Shown here piece after piece: positions 9,296 to 18,226 of a stretch of DNA of 64,000 bases. Where the stretch lies: assembly GCA_963669295.1 (NCBI GenBank), contig OY769938.1, forward strand, positions 2,418,001 to 2,482,000, given 5' to 3'. Under the pieces are notes generated by a model, which did no database searches, was not told where the DNA came from, and saw only the letters and a list, made by a program, of their open reading frames with translations. The translations under genes were made by a program, and so were the position numbers. The stretch comes from G963669295 sp963669295 (GTDB lineage Bacteria > Bacteroidota > Bacteroidia > Flavobacteriales_D > CALLUQ01). Numbering within the stretch: position 1 is the first letter of the stretch; every line of letters begins with the position of its first letter.

Positions 9296-11083
9296 ATGAA
9301 AAACATTCGGAATTTTTGCATTATAGCGCATATCGATCATGGGAAGAGTACCCTGGCCGACCGTTTGCTACAGCATACCGGAACAATTTCCGACAGGGAA
9401 TTGCAAGAGCAAACGCTTGATGACATGGACCTGGAACGCGAGCGAGGCATTACAATTAAAAGTCATGCCATACAGATGGATTATGAGCATAATGGTGAAC
9501 AGTACATACTCAACCTTATTGATACACCAGGCCACGTAGATTTTTCTTATGAGGTGTCGCGTTCTATTGCAGCGTGTGAAGGAGCGTTGTTGATTGTAGA
9601 TGCTTCTCAAGGCATTGAAGCGCAAACCATATCGAATCTTTACCTGGCCCTTGAGCACGATTTAGAAATTATTCCGGTGTTGAATAAGATGGATCTTCCG
9701 GGTGCCATGCCTGATGAGGTGAAAGATCAAATTGTAGACCTCATAGGTTGTGGTGAAGATGAGATTATTCCTGCCAGTGGTAAAACAGGCTTGGGGGTAG
9801 AAAATATTTTGGAAGCTATTGTAGACCGTGTGCCTGCTCCTACAGGTAACCCGGAAGCACCGCTTCAAGCCATGATTTTTGACTCAGAGTTTAACTCTTT
9901 TCGTGGTATCATCGCTTACTTCCGCATCTTGAATGGAAGCATTAAAAAGGGCGATCTGGTAAAGTTTGTCAATACTGGTAAAGAATACCATGCCGATGAG
10001 ATTGGTGTTTTAAAATTGGATTTGGCTCCTAAGAAAGGTGTTGAAACTGGAAACGTGGGGTATATTATATCGGGCATTAAAAACGCACAAGAGGTAAAGG
10101 TAGGAGATACCATTACCCATGTAAAAAATCCTTGTGAAGAGGCTGTAAAAGGATTTGAAGATGTTAAGCCAATGGTATTTGCTGGCATCTATCCGGTTGA
10201 TACGGAAGACTACGAAGAATTGCGTGCGTCGCTTGAAAAGTTGCAGCTTAATGATGCTTCGTTGGTTTACGAACCCGAATCTTCTGCTGCCCTGGGTTTT
10301 GGCTTTCGTTGTGGGTTCCTGGGCATGTTGCACATGGAAATTATTCAGGAGCGGTTGGAACGCGAGTTCGACATGACAGTTATTACTACGGTGCCTAACG
10401 TGTCGTACCAGGCGTATACCACAAGGGGTGACTTTTTAAAGATTAACAACCCTTCTGATTTGCCCGACCCTTCTATTATTGATTATGTAGAGGAGCCTTT
10501 TATTAAAGCACAAATTATCAGCAAATCGGAATATGTTGGTGCGATCATGAACCTCTGCATCGATAAACGTGGTGTGCTAAAGAATCAAGTCTACCTTACT
10601 TCTGATAGGGTAGAGCTTACCTTTGAGATGCCGTTGGGTGAAATTGTTTTTGATTTTTACGACAAGCTAAAAACTGTTTCTCGTGGCTATGCCTCATTCG
10701 ATTATTTCCCGATAGGTTATCAAAATTCGAAGTTGATTAAACTCGATATTCTTCTTAACGGTGATCAGGTGGATGCGCTTTCTGCATTAATTCACCGTGA
10801 TCATGCCTTTGAGCTGGGTAAGCGTATTTGCTTAAAACTAAAAGAACTCATTCCACGACAACAGTTTGAAATTGCTATACAGGCAGCGATCGGGTCAAAA
10901 ATTGTTGCACGTGAAACGGTAAGGGCAGTACGTAAAGATGTAACGGCCAAATGTTATGGTGGCGACATCACCCGTAAGCGTAAGCTGTTGGAAAAGCAGA
11001 AAAAGGGGAAAAAACGCATGCGCCAGGTGGGCAATGTAGAAGTGCCACAGCAAGCATTCTTAGCGGTATTGAAGCTAGATTAA
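9296..11083 (+). CDS. lepA: elongation factor 4 (LepA)
   Basis: LepA is a ribosome-associated translational GTPase that acts on stalled or mispositioned ribosomes and affects initiation. Starting at the ATG at 9296 gives 595 residues and the canonical MKNIRNFCIIAHIDHGKSTL. A longer reading from 9266 adds ten residues unlike the family and is not preferred. G1 is AHIDHGKS, the switch I segment has RGITIKSHA, G3 is DTPGHVD and G4 is NKMDLP. The C-terminal LepA-specific domain is complete, ending in a Lys/Arg-rich stretch. A -7-like box lies just before the start, so the mRNA may be leaderless. Confidence 0.96.
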   Translation: MKNIRNFCIIAHIDHGKSTLADRLLQHTGTISDRELQEQTLDDMDLERERGITIKSHAIQMDYEHNGEQYILNLIDTPGHVDFSYEVSRSIAACEGALLIVDASQGIEAQTISNLYLALEHDLEIIPVLNKMDLPGAMPDEVKDQIVDLIGCGEDEIIPASGKTGLGVENILEAIVDRVPAPTGNPEAPLQAMIFDSEFNSFRGIIAYFRILNGSIKKGDLVKFVNTGKEYHADEIGVLKLDLAPKKGVETGNVGYIISGIKNAQEVKVGDTITHVKNPCEEAVKGFEDVKPMVFAGIYPVDTEDYEELRASLEKLQLNDASLVYEPESSAALGFGFRCGFLGMLHMEIIQERLEREFDMTVITTVPNVSYQAYTTRGDFLKINNPSDLPDPSIIDYVEEPFIKAQIISKSEYVGAIMNLCIDKRGVLKNQVYLTSDRVELTFEMPLGEIVFDFYDKLKTVSRGYASFDYFPIGYQNSKLIKLDILLNGDQVDALSALIHRDHAFELGKRICLKLKELIPRQQFEIAIQAAIGSKIVARETVRAVRKDVTAKCYGGDITRKRKLLEKQKKGKKRMRQVGNVEVPQQAFLAVLKLD

Positions 11084-11157
11084 TACCCGAAATCCCATTC
11101 CCTCAAAAATTTTTCTAAAATAGTTGTAACTTTTAGATACCCTCGGTCGTCCCACAG

Positions 11158-11658
11158 ATGGAATGCCCGAAAACCGTAATGGAAGTAGCAGAATATAACG
11201 ATTGTGTTGATCGGTTTTCCGACAATGTGTATCGCTTCATCTTAAAGAATATTAAAGATGAGGAAAAGGCAAAAGACATTGTTCAGGAAACCTACGCAAA
11301 ACTGTGGGTGAAAGTGAAGGAGGTAGCATTTGCGAAAGCAAAGTCGTACTTGTTCTCTACTGCATACCACACGATGATTGATATGATTCGACGCGACAAA
11401 AAACAAGGAGATTTTGAACAGGTGGCAGAGCCGTCGCACGACAATCAGTATTCAGATTTGAATGAGATTTTACATGAAGCGATCAACCAATTGCCTGAAG
11501 ATCAGCGTGCGGTTATTATGTTGCGTGATTACGAGGGGTATTCTTACCAGGAGATAGGTGAGATGACAGGGTTGGGAGAGTCGCAAGTGAAGGTGTACAT
11601 TTTTCGCGCACGTAAATTTTTAAAACAATACCTCGGTAGCATTGAAGCTGTATTATGA
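11158..11658 (+). CDS. ECF-type RNA polymerase sigma factor
   Basis: This 166-residue sigma-70-family protein has region 2 around DIVQETYAKLWVKV (residues 40-53) and region 4 around LPEDQRAVIMLRDYEGYSYQ (near residues 110-129), followed by the helix-turn-helix GEMTGLGESQVKVYIFRARK. Its stop overlaps the start of the next gene by four bases (ATGA). ECF sigma factors are normally held by a co-encoded membrane anti-sigma factor, and the next gene fits that role. A later ATG at 11179 is an alternative start. The signal and regulon are unknown. Confidence 0.92.
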   Translation: MECPKTVMEVAEYNDCVDRFSDNVYRFILKNIKDEEKAKDIVQETYAKLWVKVKEVAFAKAKSYLFSTAYHTMIDMIRRDKKQGDFEQVAEPSHDNQYSDLNEILHEAINQLPEDQRAVIMLRDYEGYSYQEIGEMTGLGESQVKVYIFRARKFLKQYLGSIEAVL

Positions 11659-12776
11659 GCATTAACCAACACAACTACGAAGCCTTTTTCCTCGACTATA
11701 GCGAGGGCAACCTTTCTCCGGAAGAGGTGGCTGAGTTGATGTTGTTTTTGGAACAGCACCCCGAGTTGAAAGCAGAACTGGAGGCTTTTGAGCCCATTGA
11801 GTTGGTGGCACCTACAGTAGTATTTGACGGTAAAGCATCATTGCAGCAAGAAACGGGGATTGGTTTAAGTAATTACGAGAACTATTTTATTGGAGCGCAA
11901 GAAGGCACCTTAACTGCCAGCGAACTTACAGCGGTAGATGCATTTTTAAAGGCACATCCTGAAAAGCAGGCAGAGTTTGATACGTATCAGCAACTAACGC
12001 TTACCGCTCCTCCAATTGTGTTTAACCACAAAGCATCACTGCACCAAAAAGACCGCAAGGTGGTGCCCATCTATTATTACTTTGTAGCAGCGGCAGCGGC
12101 AATGTTGTTATTTTTCTTCCTCTTCAACTACAATGCCGAAACAGAATCGCCTAAAAACATAGTAGAAGCAGAAGAGGCAGTGCCCCTGGAGTTGAACGAA
12201 AAAGAAGTGCCTTCTAATACATTGGTGGAAGAGGAACAAACCGATCGTGTAAATGGGGTTGCAATACCACAAGAGAAAGAGGATGAAGCGCCATCTCAGC
12301 ATATGGCTGTTGAAGACGAAGGAGGGGCTCCTCAATATGTAGAGCAAGCACCACAACAAAAGCCTCAGCCACTTCCCAATGATGAACAGCCATTAGAGAA
12401 AGAATTGGATCAACTTGTAGAGCAGGAGCAAGAACAGCCCAAAGAAATGCCTAACGAGCAGGAGGAACAGGAAGATCAACAGCGGCCTGATGAGATAGAA
12501 ACTATAGAAACGCCAGAAGAGGCTGTGGCGATGAACACTAACAATAGCAGTGAGGAAGAGTACCTTACCTTACGCGAATTTGCCAACCAAAAGATCTTCA
12601 ATAAGAAAGATAAAGTAACCACTTCCGATGCCGTAGGAAAGGTATCGGATGGCATTGCCAAACTCACCGGAAAAGAATCAGGTTTTTATGGTAAAAAAGA
12701 GACCGAAGACGGTTATGTGGTTACTGAAATATCCATCGGAAAGTTTGGATTTACGCGAAAAAAGAGAAAAAAATAA
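11655..12776 (+). CDS. putative anti-sigma factor, membrane protein with duplicated N-terminal domain
   Basis: The 373-residue product overlaps the ECF sigma gene by four bases. Residues 7-64 and 73-131 are two copies of one about 58-residue unit: NYEAFFLDYSEGNLSPEE against NYENYFIGAQEGTLTASE, and VVFDGKASLQ against IVFNHKASLH. A single membrane segment follows (residues 138-158, YYYFVAAAAAMLLFFFLF). The rest, about 160-300, is a Glu/Gln/Pro-rich low-complexity stretch, probably periplasmic, with a short ordered C-terminus. Cytoplasmic N-terminus, one helix and periplasmic tail is the usual anti-sigma layout. No zinc-binding HxxxCxxC motif is present. The function is inferred from context. 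Confidence 0.7.
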   Translation: MSINQHNYEAFFLDYSEGNLSPEEVAELMLFLEQHPELKAELEAFEPIELVAPTVVFDGKASLQQETGIGLSNYENYFIGAQEGTLTASELTAVDAFLKAHPEKQAEFDTYQQLTLTAPPIVFNHKASLHQKDRKVVPIYYYFVAAAAAMLLFFFLFNYNAETESPKNIVEAEEAVPLELNEKEVPSNTLVEEEQTDRVNGVAIPQEKEDEAPSQHMAVEDEGGAPQYVEQAPQQKPQPLPNDEQPLEKELDQLVEQEQEQPKEMPNEQEEQEDQQRPDEIETIETPEEAVAMNTNNSSEEEYLTLREFANQKIFNKKDKVTTSDAVGKVSDGIAKLTGKESGFYGKKETEDGYVVTEISIGKFGFTRKKRKK

Positions 12777-12841
12777 ATTTCGCTGTAACAAATCACAAAG
12801 GCTAACCGTCCTACCCACAGAAACAGTTAATAACAAACACC

Positions 12842-13768
12842 ATGAAAAAAATTACCACACTAATTGCGTTGATGTTGATGGCAGGATTTGCCGTAGCGCA
12901 GGAGACACCAACAGCGGAAGAAAAGGAAATGAAAGAAGCTCGTGAAGCGTTGGAAGCATTAGAAAGTAAGGAGCAGCAAGAACACCTTGAACACAAAGAC
13001 CAACAAGAACATAAGGAGCACATGAGGTTGAGTGAGGGGGGTGACACTACCCGTTTAAAATGGGGTTCATCAAAAATCATCATTGTAAACGACGAAGATG
13101 AGAAAGATGAAAACGAGTGTGATGATTGCATTGACAAAGGAGCGCTTACGCACTGGGCAGGGATTGACCTGGGGGTGAATGGCTACGGAGGATCAAGCGA
13201 TGTGTTTAATGTGCCTAATGCTGCTGAAAACTTTGAAGTGGATTATGCACGCTCTATTAACCTCAGCATTAACTTTTGGGAAGAGCGTATAGGCATTGCC
13301 AAAGAGTATGTAGGTATTGTAACAGGAGCCGGTTTTAACTTTGCCTCGTACCAGTTTAAAAATAATGTGGTACTGGCCAGTAATAAAGACACCACCTTTG
13401 CGTTTGAAGATACATTGATTAGTTACGATAAAAATCGATTAAAAGCAGTATACCTTCAAGTGCCATTGATGTTAGCGTTCAATACCAGTAGCGACCCCAG
13501 TAAATCATTTCACCTTGCTGGTGGAGTAATAGGGGCTTACCGCATAGGTTCTAAATTCAAGCAGAAATACAAGTTTGAAGGGGAGAAGCATAAAAGTAAA
13601 ACCAAAGGGCATTACAACCTTAACCCCATTAAGCTGAGTGCTACTGCCAGAGTGGGTTATGGAAACCTCACCCTCTTTTTTAACTACGGCTTAACTACCC
13701 TGTTTGAAGACAATAAAGCACCAAACATTTATCCCTTCGAAGCCGGAATCACTCTCGTCGGCTTCTAA
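12842..13768 (+). CDS. outer-membrane beta-barrel protein (PorT-like fold)
   Basis: This 308-residue protein has a signal peptide (MKKITTLIALMLMAGFAVAQ, residues 1-20), then a charged helical stretch rich in Glu/Lys/Gln up to about residue 60. After an acidic DEDEKDENECDDC patch comes a region of alternating polar and aromatic residues typical of an outer-membrane beta-barrel, ending in ...GITLVGF. It sits 65 bp after the anti-sigma-like gene and is followed by a terminator, so the three genes probably form one operon. It could be the target or sensor of that sigma system; this is inference. Confidence 0.72.
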   Translation: MKKITTLIALMLMAGFAVAQETPTAEEKEMKEAREALEALESKEQQEHLEHKDQQEHKEHMRLSEGGDTTRLKWGSSKIIIVNDEDEKDENECDDCIDKGALTHWAGIDLGVNGYGGSSDVFNVPNAAENFEVDYARSINLSINFWEERIGIAKEYVGIVTGAGFNFASYQFKNNVVLASNKDTTFAFEDTLISYDKNRLKAVYLQVPLMLAFNTSSDPSKSFHLAGGVIGAYRIGSKFKQKYKFEGEKHKSKTKGHYNLNPIKLSATARVGYGNLTLFFNYGLTTLFEDNKAPNIYPFEAGITLVGF

Positions 13769-13804
13769 TTGACCATCCTTACATTCTAAAATGCAACAAA
13801 GGCG

Positions 13805-13837
13805 AAAGTCCTCCCGAAAGGGAGGGCTTTTCTTTTA
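13805..13837 (+). terminator. rho-independent terminator after the sigma/anti-sigma/barrel operon
   Basis: GTCCTCCC at 13808-13815, a GAAA loop, GGGAGGGC at 13820-13827 and then TTTTCTTTT form an eight-pair stem with one G-T pair and a T-tract. Confidence 0.85.
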
Positions 13838-13842
13838 TACTC

Positions 13843-13874
13843 TTGCTATTATTAGTGCAATTTTTCTAATTTTA
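13843..13874 (+). promoter_or_regulatory. probable yebC promoter
   Basis: TTG at 13843-13845 and TAATTTTA at 13867-13874 are separated by 21 bases, which fits the Bacteroidota TTG-N17-23-TAnnTTTG pattern with one mismatch at the last base. It lies between a terminator and the yebC start. Confidence 0.5.
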
Positions 13875-13903
13875 CAGGAGTAGATCACTAATGTAAACGA
13901 GTT

Positions 13904-14665
13904 ATGGCAGGACATAGTAAATGGGCCAACATCAAACACAGAAAAGGAGCCCAGGATGCGAAGAGAGCAAAGATTTTTACCCGAATCATTAAGGAGCTTA
14001 CCATTGCTGCACGCGATGGGGGAGCAGACATAGAAACCAATCCGAAGCTGCGATTGGCGGTACAAAACGCCAAAGGGGCGAACATGCCCAAAGACACCAT
14101 GGAGCGAGCCATTAAGAAAGGCGCTGGTGGTGAAGGTGCTGACTTAACGGAATTGACATTTGAAGGATATGCTTCTAATGGCATTGCCGTGTTTGTAGAA
14201 TGCACCACCGATAACAATAACCGAACGGTAGCAGCGGTGCGCGCTGTATTCAATAAATATGGAGGCAATTTGGGCACCAATGGTTCGTTGGGCTTCATGT
14301 TCGATCGTAAGGGAGTATTCACTATCGAAAAAGAAAAACTGGCCGATAAAGACATGGAAGAGTTTGAAATGGAACTCATTGATGGGGGGCTGGAAGAAAT
14401 TGATACGACCGACGATATGGTTATTGTGTACTGCTCTTTCGATGACTTTGGAAACATGCAAAAAACGCTGGAAGATATGGGCATGGAAGTGCAAAGTGCC
14501 GAACTACAGCGTATTCCAGGCAATACCACCGCTCTTGATGTAAGTGCTTCAAAGTCGGTATTGAAACTCATTGAAAAAATGGAAGAGGAAGACGATGTGA
14601 ATACCGTGTACCACAACCTTGAGATGACCGACGATCTGATGGCTGCACTCGAAGCCGAAGGATAG
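13904..14665 (+). CDS. yebC: YebC/PmpR family DNA-binding regulator or translation factor
   Basis: The 253-residue protein begins MAGHSKWANIKHRKGAQDAK, the invariant YebC N-terminus. The middle contains the family motif AVRAVFNKYGGNLGTNGSLG. YebC proteins were described as transcription regulators; more recent work implicates family members in resolving ribosome stalls at proline-rich stretches. Which role applies here cannot be read from sequence. The gene has its own promoter and terminator, so it is probably monocistronic. Length is normal. Confidence 0.95.
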   Translation: MAGHSKWANIKHRKGAQDAKRAKIFTRIIKELTIAARDGGADIETNPKLRLAVQNAKGANMPKDTMERAIKKGAGGEGADLTELTFEGYASNGIAVFVECTTDNNNRTVAAVRAVFNKYGGNLGTNGSLGFMFDRKGVFTIEKEKLADKDMEEFEMELIDGGLEEIDTTDDMVIVYCSFDDFGNMQKTLEDMGMEVQSAELQRIPGNTTALDVSASKSVLKLIEKMEEEDDVNTVYHNLEMTDDLMAALEAEG

Positions 14666-14677
14666 TAATGCATAAAC

Positions 14678-14727
14678 AAGCCTTTGCTGCACGCCTTAAT
14701 GATTGCGCCATGCAAAGGCTTTTTTTT
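14678..14727 (+). terminator. rho-independent terminator after yebC
   Basis: AAGCCTTTGC (14678-14687) pairs with GCAAAGGCTT (14712-14721), followed by a run of T. The loop of 24 bases is rather long. Confidence 0.75.
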
Positions 14728-14837
14728 GTGCCTTATGCTTAGAACGGGGCACGTTGAGTTAGAGCGAAAGTGTTAGTAACATTCGTTAACGCGGTTTATT
14801 TTCTATTTTTACGCATCTTTTAATAACAACATCAACC

Positions 14838-16379
14838 ATGAGCGATAAATTCACCAACCTTGAAGAGAAAATTGCCCAAGCAAAATTGGGTGGAGGAGAA
14901 GCCCGTATAGCGGCACAACACAAAAAAGGAAAACTTACCGCCAGGGAGCGTATTCACTTTTTACTGGACAAAGGGTCGTTTGAAGAGATTGGCATGTTGG
15001 TAACGCATCGTTCTACCAACTTTGGGTTGGATAAACAGCAGTTTTTGGGTGATGGTGTAGTTACTGGATATGGCACGGTAAACGGCCGTCAGGTGTATGT
15101 GTTTTCGCAAGATTTTACAGTGATGGGAGGCTCGTTGGCTGAGGCGCATGCAGAGAAAATTTGCAAAATTATGGACCTGGCCATGCAAAACGGTGCCCCT
15201 GTAATTGGGTTAAACGACAGTGGTGGTGCTCGTATACAAGAGGGAGTAGTGTCGTTGGGTGGCTATGCCGATATTTTCTACCGCAATACATTGGCATCGG
15301 GCGTAGTGCCTCAAATTTCTGCCATCATGGGGCCTTGTGCCGGGGGGGCAGTGTACTCGCCAGCACTCACCGATTTTATTATGATGGTGGAAAATACTTC
15401 GTACATGTTTGTTACCGGCCCCAACGTGGTGAAAACAGTAACACACGAAGAGGTAACATCGGAAGAATTGGGTGGTGCTTCTGCACACTCAGTGAAATCG
15501 GGCGTTACCCATTTTGCGTGCGAAAATGAAGTAGCATGCATCGAAAACATTAAGAACCTGTTGAGCTATATGCCGCAGAATTGTGAGGAAGAGCCTCCTG
15601 TATTGGCTTATCAATCTGCCAATGAATATCGCGATGCACTCGACACCATTATCCCTGATAACCCCAATCAGCCATACGATATAAAAGAGGTAATTGATAT
15701 TGTGGTAGATGATGCCTCGTTTTTGGAAGTACATAAAGATTATGCAGAGAATATTGTGGTAGGCTTTGCCCGCCTTGGTGGCCGCAGCATTGGGGTGGTG
15801 GCCAACCAACCTGCTATGTTGGCTGGTGTGCTCGATATTAACGCCTCCAATAAAGCGGCTCGATTTGTACGGTTTTGCGATGCGTTTAACATTCCATTAT
15901 TGGTATTCGAAGATGTTCCAGGCTTTTTGCCCGGTACCGATCAAGAGTGGAATGGGATCATTTCTAATGGGGCAAAACTGTTGTATGCTTTCTGCGAAGC
16001 TACCGTGCCAAGAATTACAGTGATTACCCGAAAAGCATACGGTGGGGCATATGATGTAATGAACTCGAAGCACATTGGAGCCGATATGAATTATGCATGG
16101 CCATCGGCAGAAATTGCGGTGATGGGTGCCAAGGGTGCTGCGGAGATTATCTTTAAGAAAGAAATCAAAGAAGCGGCAGATTCGGAGGCCAAGTGGAAGG
16201 AAAAGGAGCAAGAATATGCTGAGCTGTTTGCCAACCCGTATAATGCAGCGGCACGAGGCTATGTAGATGAGGTAATTAAGCCAGGACAAACCCGGGAGAA
16301 ACTAATTCGCGCCTTCAAAATGTTGGAAAACAAGGTGGATAACCTGCCGCGCAAAAAACACGGCAACATTCCCCTATAA
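14838..16379 (+). CDS. acyl-CoA carboxylase, carboxyltransferase (beta) subunit
   Basis: This 513-residue biotin-dependent carboxyltransferase is of the propionyl-CoA/methylmalonyl-CoA type. It has N-terminal KLTARERIHFLLDKGSFEE (residues 34-52), the oxyanion-hole segments GPCAGGAVYSPALTDF and KAYGGAYDVM, and the typical VPGFLPGTDQEWNGI. It probably transfers carboxyl from biotin to propionyl-CoA, making methylmalonyl-CoA, but substrate cannot be fixed from sequence. No biotin carboxylase or biotin carrier gene is next to it, so the alpha subunit must be elsewhere. Length matches PccB-like proteins. Confidence 0.9.
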   Translation: MSDKFTNLEEKIAQAKLGGGEARIAAQHKKGKLTARERIHFLLDKGSFEEIGMLVTHRSTNFGLDKQQFLGDGVVTGYGTVNGRQVYVFSQDFTVMGGSLAEAHAEKICKIMDLAMQNGAPVIGLNDSGGARIQEGVVSLGGYADIFYRNTLASGVVPQISAIMGPCAGGAVYSPALTDFIMMVENTSYMFVTGPNVVKTVTHEEVTSEELGGASAHSVKSGVTHFACENEVACIENIKNLLSYMPQNCEEEPPVLAYQSANEYRDALDTIIPDNPNQPYDIKEVIDIVVDDASFLEVHKDYAENIVVGFARLGGRSIGVVANQPAMLAGVLDINASNKAARFVRFCDAFNIPLLVFEDVPGFLPGTDQEWNGIISNGAKLLYAFCEATVPRITVITRKAYGGAYDVMNSKHIGADMNYAWPSAEIAVMGAKGAAEIIFKKEIKEAADSEAKWKEKEQEYAELFANPYNAAARGYVDEVIKPGQTREKLIRAFKMLENKVDNLPRKKHGNIPL

Positions 16380-16478
16380 ATAGGTTTACACTACCGTTTA
16401 AGTGATAAAACCGGCCGTTCACTCAGTGGGCAAGCACGTTTGCAGTATTATCCTTAATTTTATACCAAAATCAAACAC

Positions 16479-17414
16479 ATGATGCGATTATTAGGTGTAT
16501 TCCTGCTGTTAGTAACCAGCCTGGCAACGCATGCTCAATTTAGAAATACTCTATCGGTGGGTATTGATGTGGGACAATCAACTTTGTATCCGGCTTATTT
16601 GATTGATAAAAAGGTCATTGTAGAGGGACGCGATGAATTGGTAATAGATACTGCTTATGAAGATTCGTACGTAAGTTTACTGCCCGAAATAAGAGGAGCC
16701 ATTCACAGCGATGAAATGATTTTGGATGCTGAGCTGGGTGGCATTTTGTTTCTTATTGCCGAAGGAGGCGCCAGTACTACTAACGACGATTTTACTTTTG
16801 GCAGAGGAGAGTTTGATAACATCGACTCTCAATTCGACAGCTTAAAGATCGACCCGGATGTGCCCATTAATGGTTATGGTCGGGACGTGTCGCTGTTCAA
16901 TGTAGACCTGGGCTTTGGTATTGCAGGTACCGGAGTATATGTAGGACCATACCTGAACTGGTCACGTGTGAGTACTTCCATCACCAACCGAGAAAACCTG
17001 GTGAATCCCGATATTCAAGCCTCTACCTTTGAAGGTGAATTTAATATGGTAGCCCTGGGTGTTGGGGCGCATTACTGGCTCAAAGATCAATCGTTTGGAT
17101 CGTTAAAAATAAGTGCTCGAGCAAGCTACCTTGCAGGTGGCAGAAGCAACGGCATGGGTTTCGATCCAGAGATAGTATGGTATAGTAATGGCGAACGGCT
17201 AAAACTCTTTGTTGGAGGGTATTACCAAACAAGAACTATCAAAGAATTTTCGTACTTCGATGAGTTTTCGATGACTCGTGGGGGCGTTACCATTGGAGTA
17301 CTATTAAACAGTAAAGAAACCGATGGCTCGATAAAAGAGCGGAAGGAGAAAAAGAAAAAAGAGAAAGACAAAGAAGACAAGCGCGGAGGGATTAAGGTTA
17401 TCGACAAGAGTTAA
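16479..17414 (+). CDS. putative outer-membrane beta-barrel protein with a lysine-rich tail
   Basis: This 311-residue protein has a signal peptide (MMRLLGVFLLLVTSLATHAQ). Its body alternates hydrophobic and polar residues with many Gly and aromatic residues, as in porin-like barrels. The last about 25 residues are almost wholly Lys/Glu/Asp (KERKEKKKKEKDKEDK), an odd hydrophilic extension for a barrel, which usually ends in an aromatic residue. No family is recognised. It stands 40 bp before the thioredoxin-fold gene on the same strand and may be co-transcribed with it. A second ATG directly after the first is an equal choice of start. Confidence 0.6.
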   Translation: MMRLLGVFLLLVTSLATHAQFRNTLSVGIDVGQSTLYPAYLIDKKVIVEGRDELVIDTAYEDSYVSLLPEIRGAIHSDEMILDAELGGILFLIAEGGASTTNDDFTFGRGEFDNIDSQFDSLKIDPDVPINGYGRDVSLFNVDLGFGIAGTGVYVGPYLNWSRVSTSITNRENLVNPDIQASTFEGEFNMVALGVGAHYWLKDQSFGSLKISARASYLAGGRSNGMGFDPEIVWYSNGERLKLFVGGYYQTRTIKEFSYFDEFSMTRGGVTIGVLLNSKETDGSIKERKEKKKKEKDKEDKRGGIKVIDKS

Positions 17415-17425
17415 AAATTTTGTAG

Positions 17426-17433
17426 TAAATTTG
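17426..17433 (+). promoter_or_regulatory. possible -7 box ahead of the thioredoxin-fold gene
   Basis: TAAATTTG at this position fits TAnnTTTG and lies 21 bases before the ATG at 17455. No clear TTG element is seen at the right distance. Confidence 0.35.
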
Positions 17434-17454
17434 GTAAGACATAAAACCAACCAC

Positions 17455-18099
17455 ATGAAAAAGACAATAACATTAACTGCATGCATTGCTCTGGTTGCCT
17501 TTCTAGGGTTCAACTTTACCACCACCCATGGAGAGCACGAAATTCTTGAAGTAGGTAAAAAAGCCCCTAACGTGGCACAAAAGATGAAAGATGTTTCAGG
17601 CAATGAGTATTCTTTGAACGACCTGGCATTAGACAATGGTTTGCTAGTAGTGTTTTCTTGCAATACCTGTCCTTTTGTAGTAGGTAGAGGAGAAGATAGC
17701 GAAGGCTGGGAAGGCCGTTACAACGATTTGTACACGCTGGGTAAAAGAAACAAAATAGGCATGGTTTTGGTGAACTCCAATGAAGCCAAAAGAGATGCTG
17801 CTGACTCGTTTGAAGCAATGGTAACGCATGCCAAAGAAAATGGCTATAAGAGTGCTTACGTAATGGATAAGAATTCGGAGTTGGCCAATGCTTTTGGCGC
17901 CAAAACTACTCCACATGTGTTTTTGTTCGATAGCAATATGAAATTGGTATATACCGGTGCTATTGATGACAATGTGAGTAGCGCAAGCGAAGTGAAGGAA
18001 AAGTGGTTGCGTGCAGCCATGGTAAATCTTGCTACTGGCAATGAAATTAACCCTGCCACTACTCGTCATATGGGTTGCAGTATTAAGCGAGTTAAGTAA
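17455..18099 (+). CDS. exported thioredoxin-fold (redoxin/AhpC-TSA-like) protein
   Basis: From the ATG at 17455 the product has 214 residues and starts with a signal peptide (MKKTITLTACIALVAFLGF). An upstream start at 17431 adds eight residues before the positive cluster and is unlikely. A redoxin fold follows, with the active-site-like SCNTCPFVVGRGEDSEGWEG: a CxxC embedded as CNTC followed by Pro. The cis-proline region appears as AFGAKTTPHVFLFD. Members of this family are annotated as thioredoxin-like or peroxiredoxin-like; the target is unknown. The periplasmic location is predicted from the leader. Confidence 0.82.
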   Translation: MKKTITLTACIALVAFLGFNFTTTHGEHEILEVGKKAPNVAQKMKDVSGNEYSLNDLALDNGLLVVFSCNTCPFVVGRGEDSEGWEGRYNDLYTLGKRNKIGMVLVNSNEAKRDAADSFEAMVTHAKENGYKSAYVMDKNSELANAFGAKTTPHVFLFDSNMKLVYTGAIDDNVSSASEVKEKWLRAAMVNLATGNEINPATTRHMGCSIKRVK

Positions 18100-18121
18100 A
18101 AACACGCATAAAATAACATTG

Positions 18122-18154
18122 AAAAAGGCCGCTGTTAACAGCGGCCTTTTTTTT
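18122..18154 (+). terminator. strong terminator after the thioredoxin-fold gene
   Basis: A 30-base perfect palindrome centred on TTAA (arms AAAAAGGCCGCTGTT and its complement) ends in eight T. It is symmetric enough to act on both strands. Confidence 0.9.
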
Positions 18155-18226
18155 GTTGAAAACCCATTGTAACAAATTTTCCATATCGAGTAGTTTCTTT
18201 GTTCCTTTGCACAAAATCATTGTATT

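Noticed and set aside
13888..14715. 275-codon minus-strand open frame opposite yebC
   Set aside because: It is a shadow of yebC and extends into the terminator; Ser-rich composition is typical of antisense frames.
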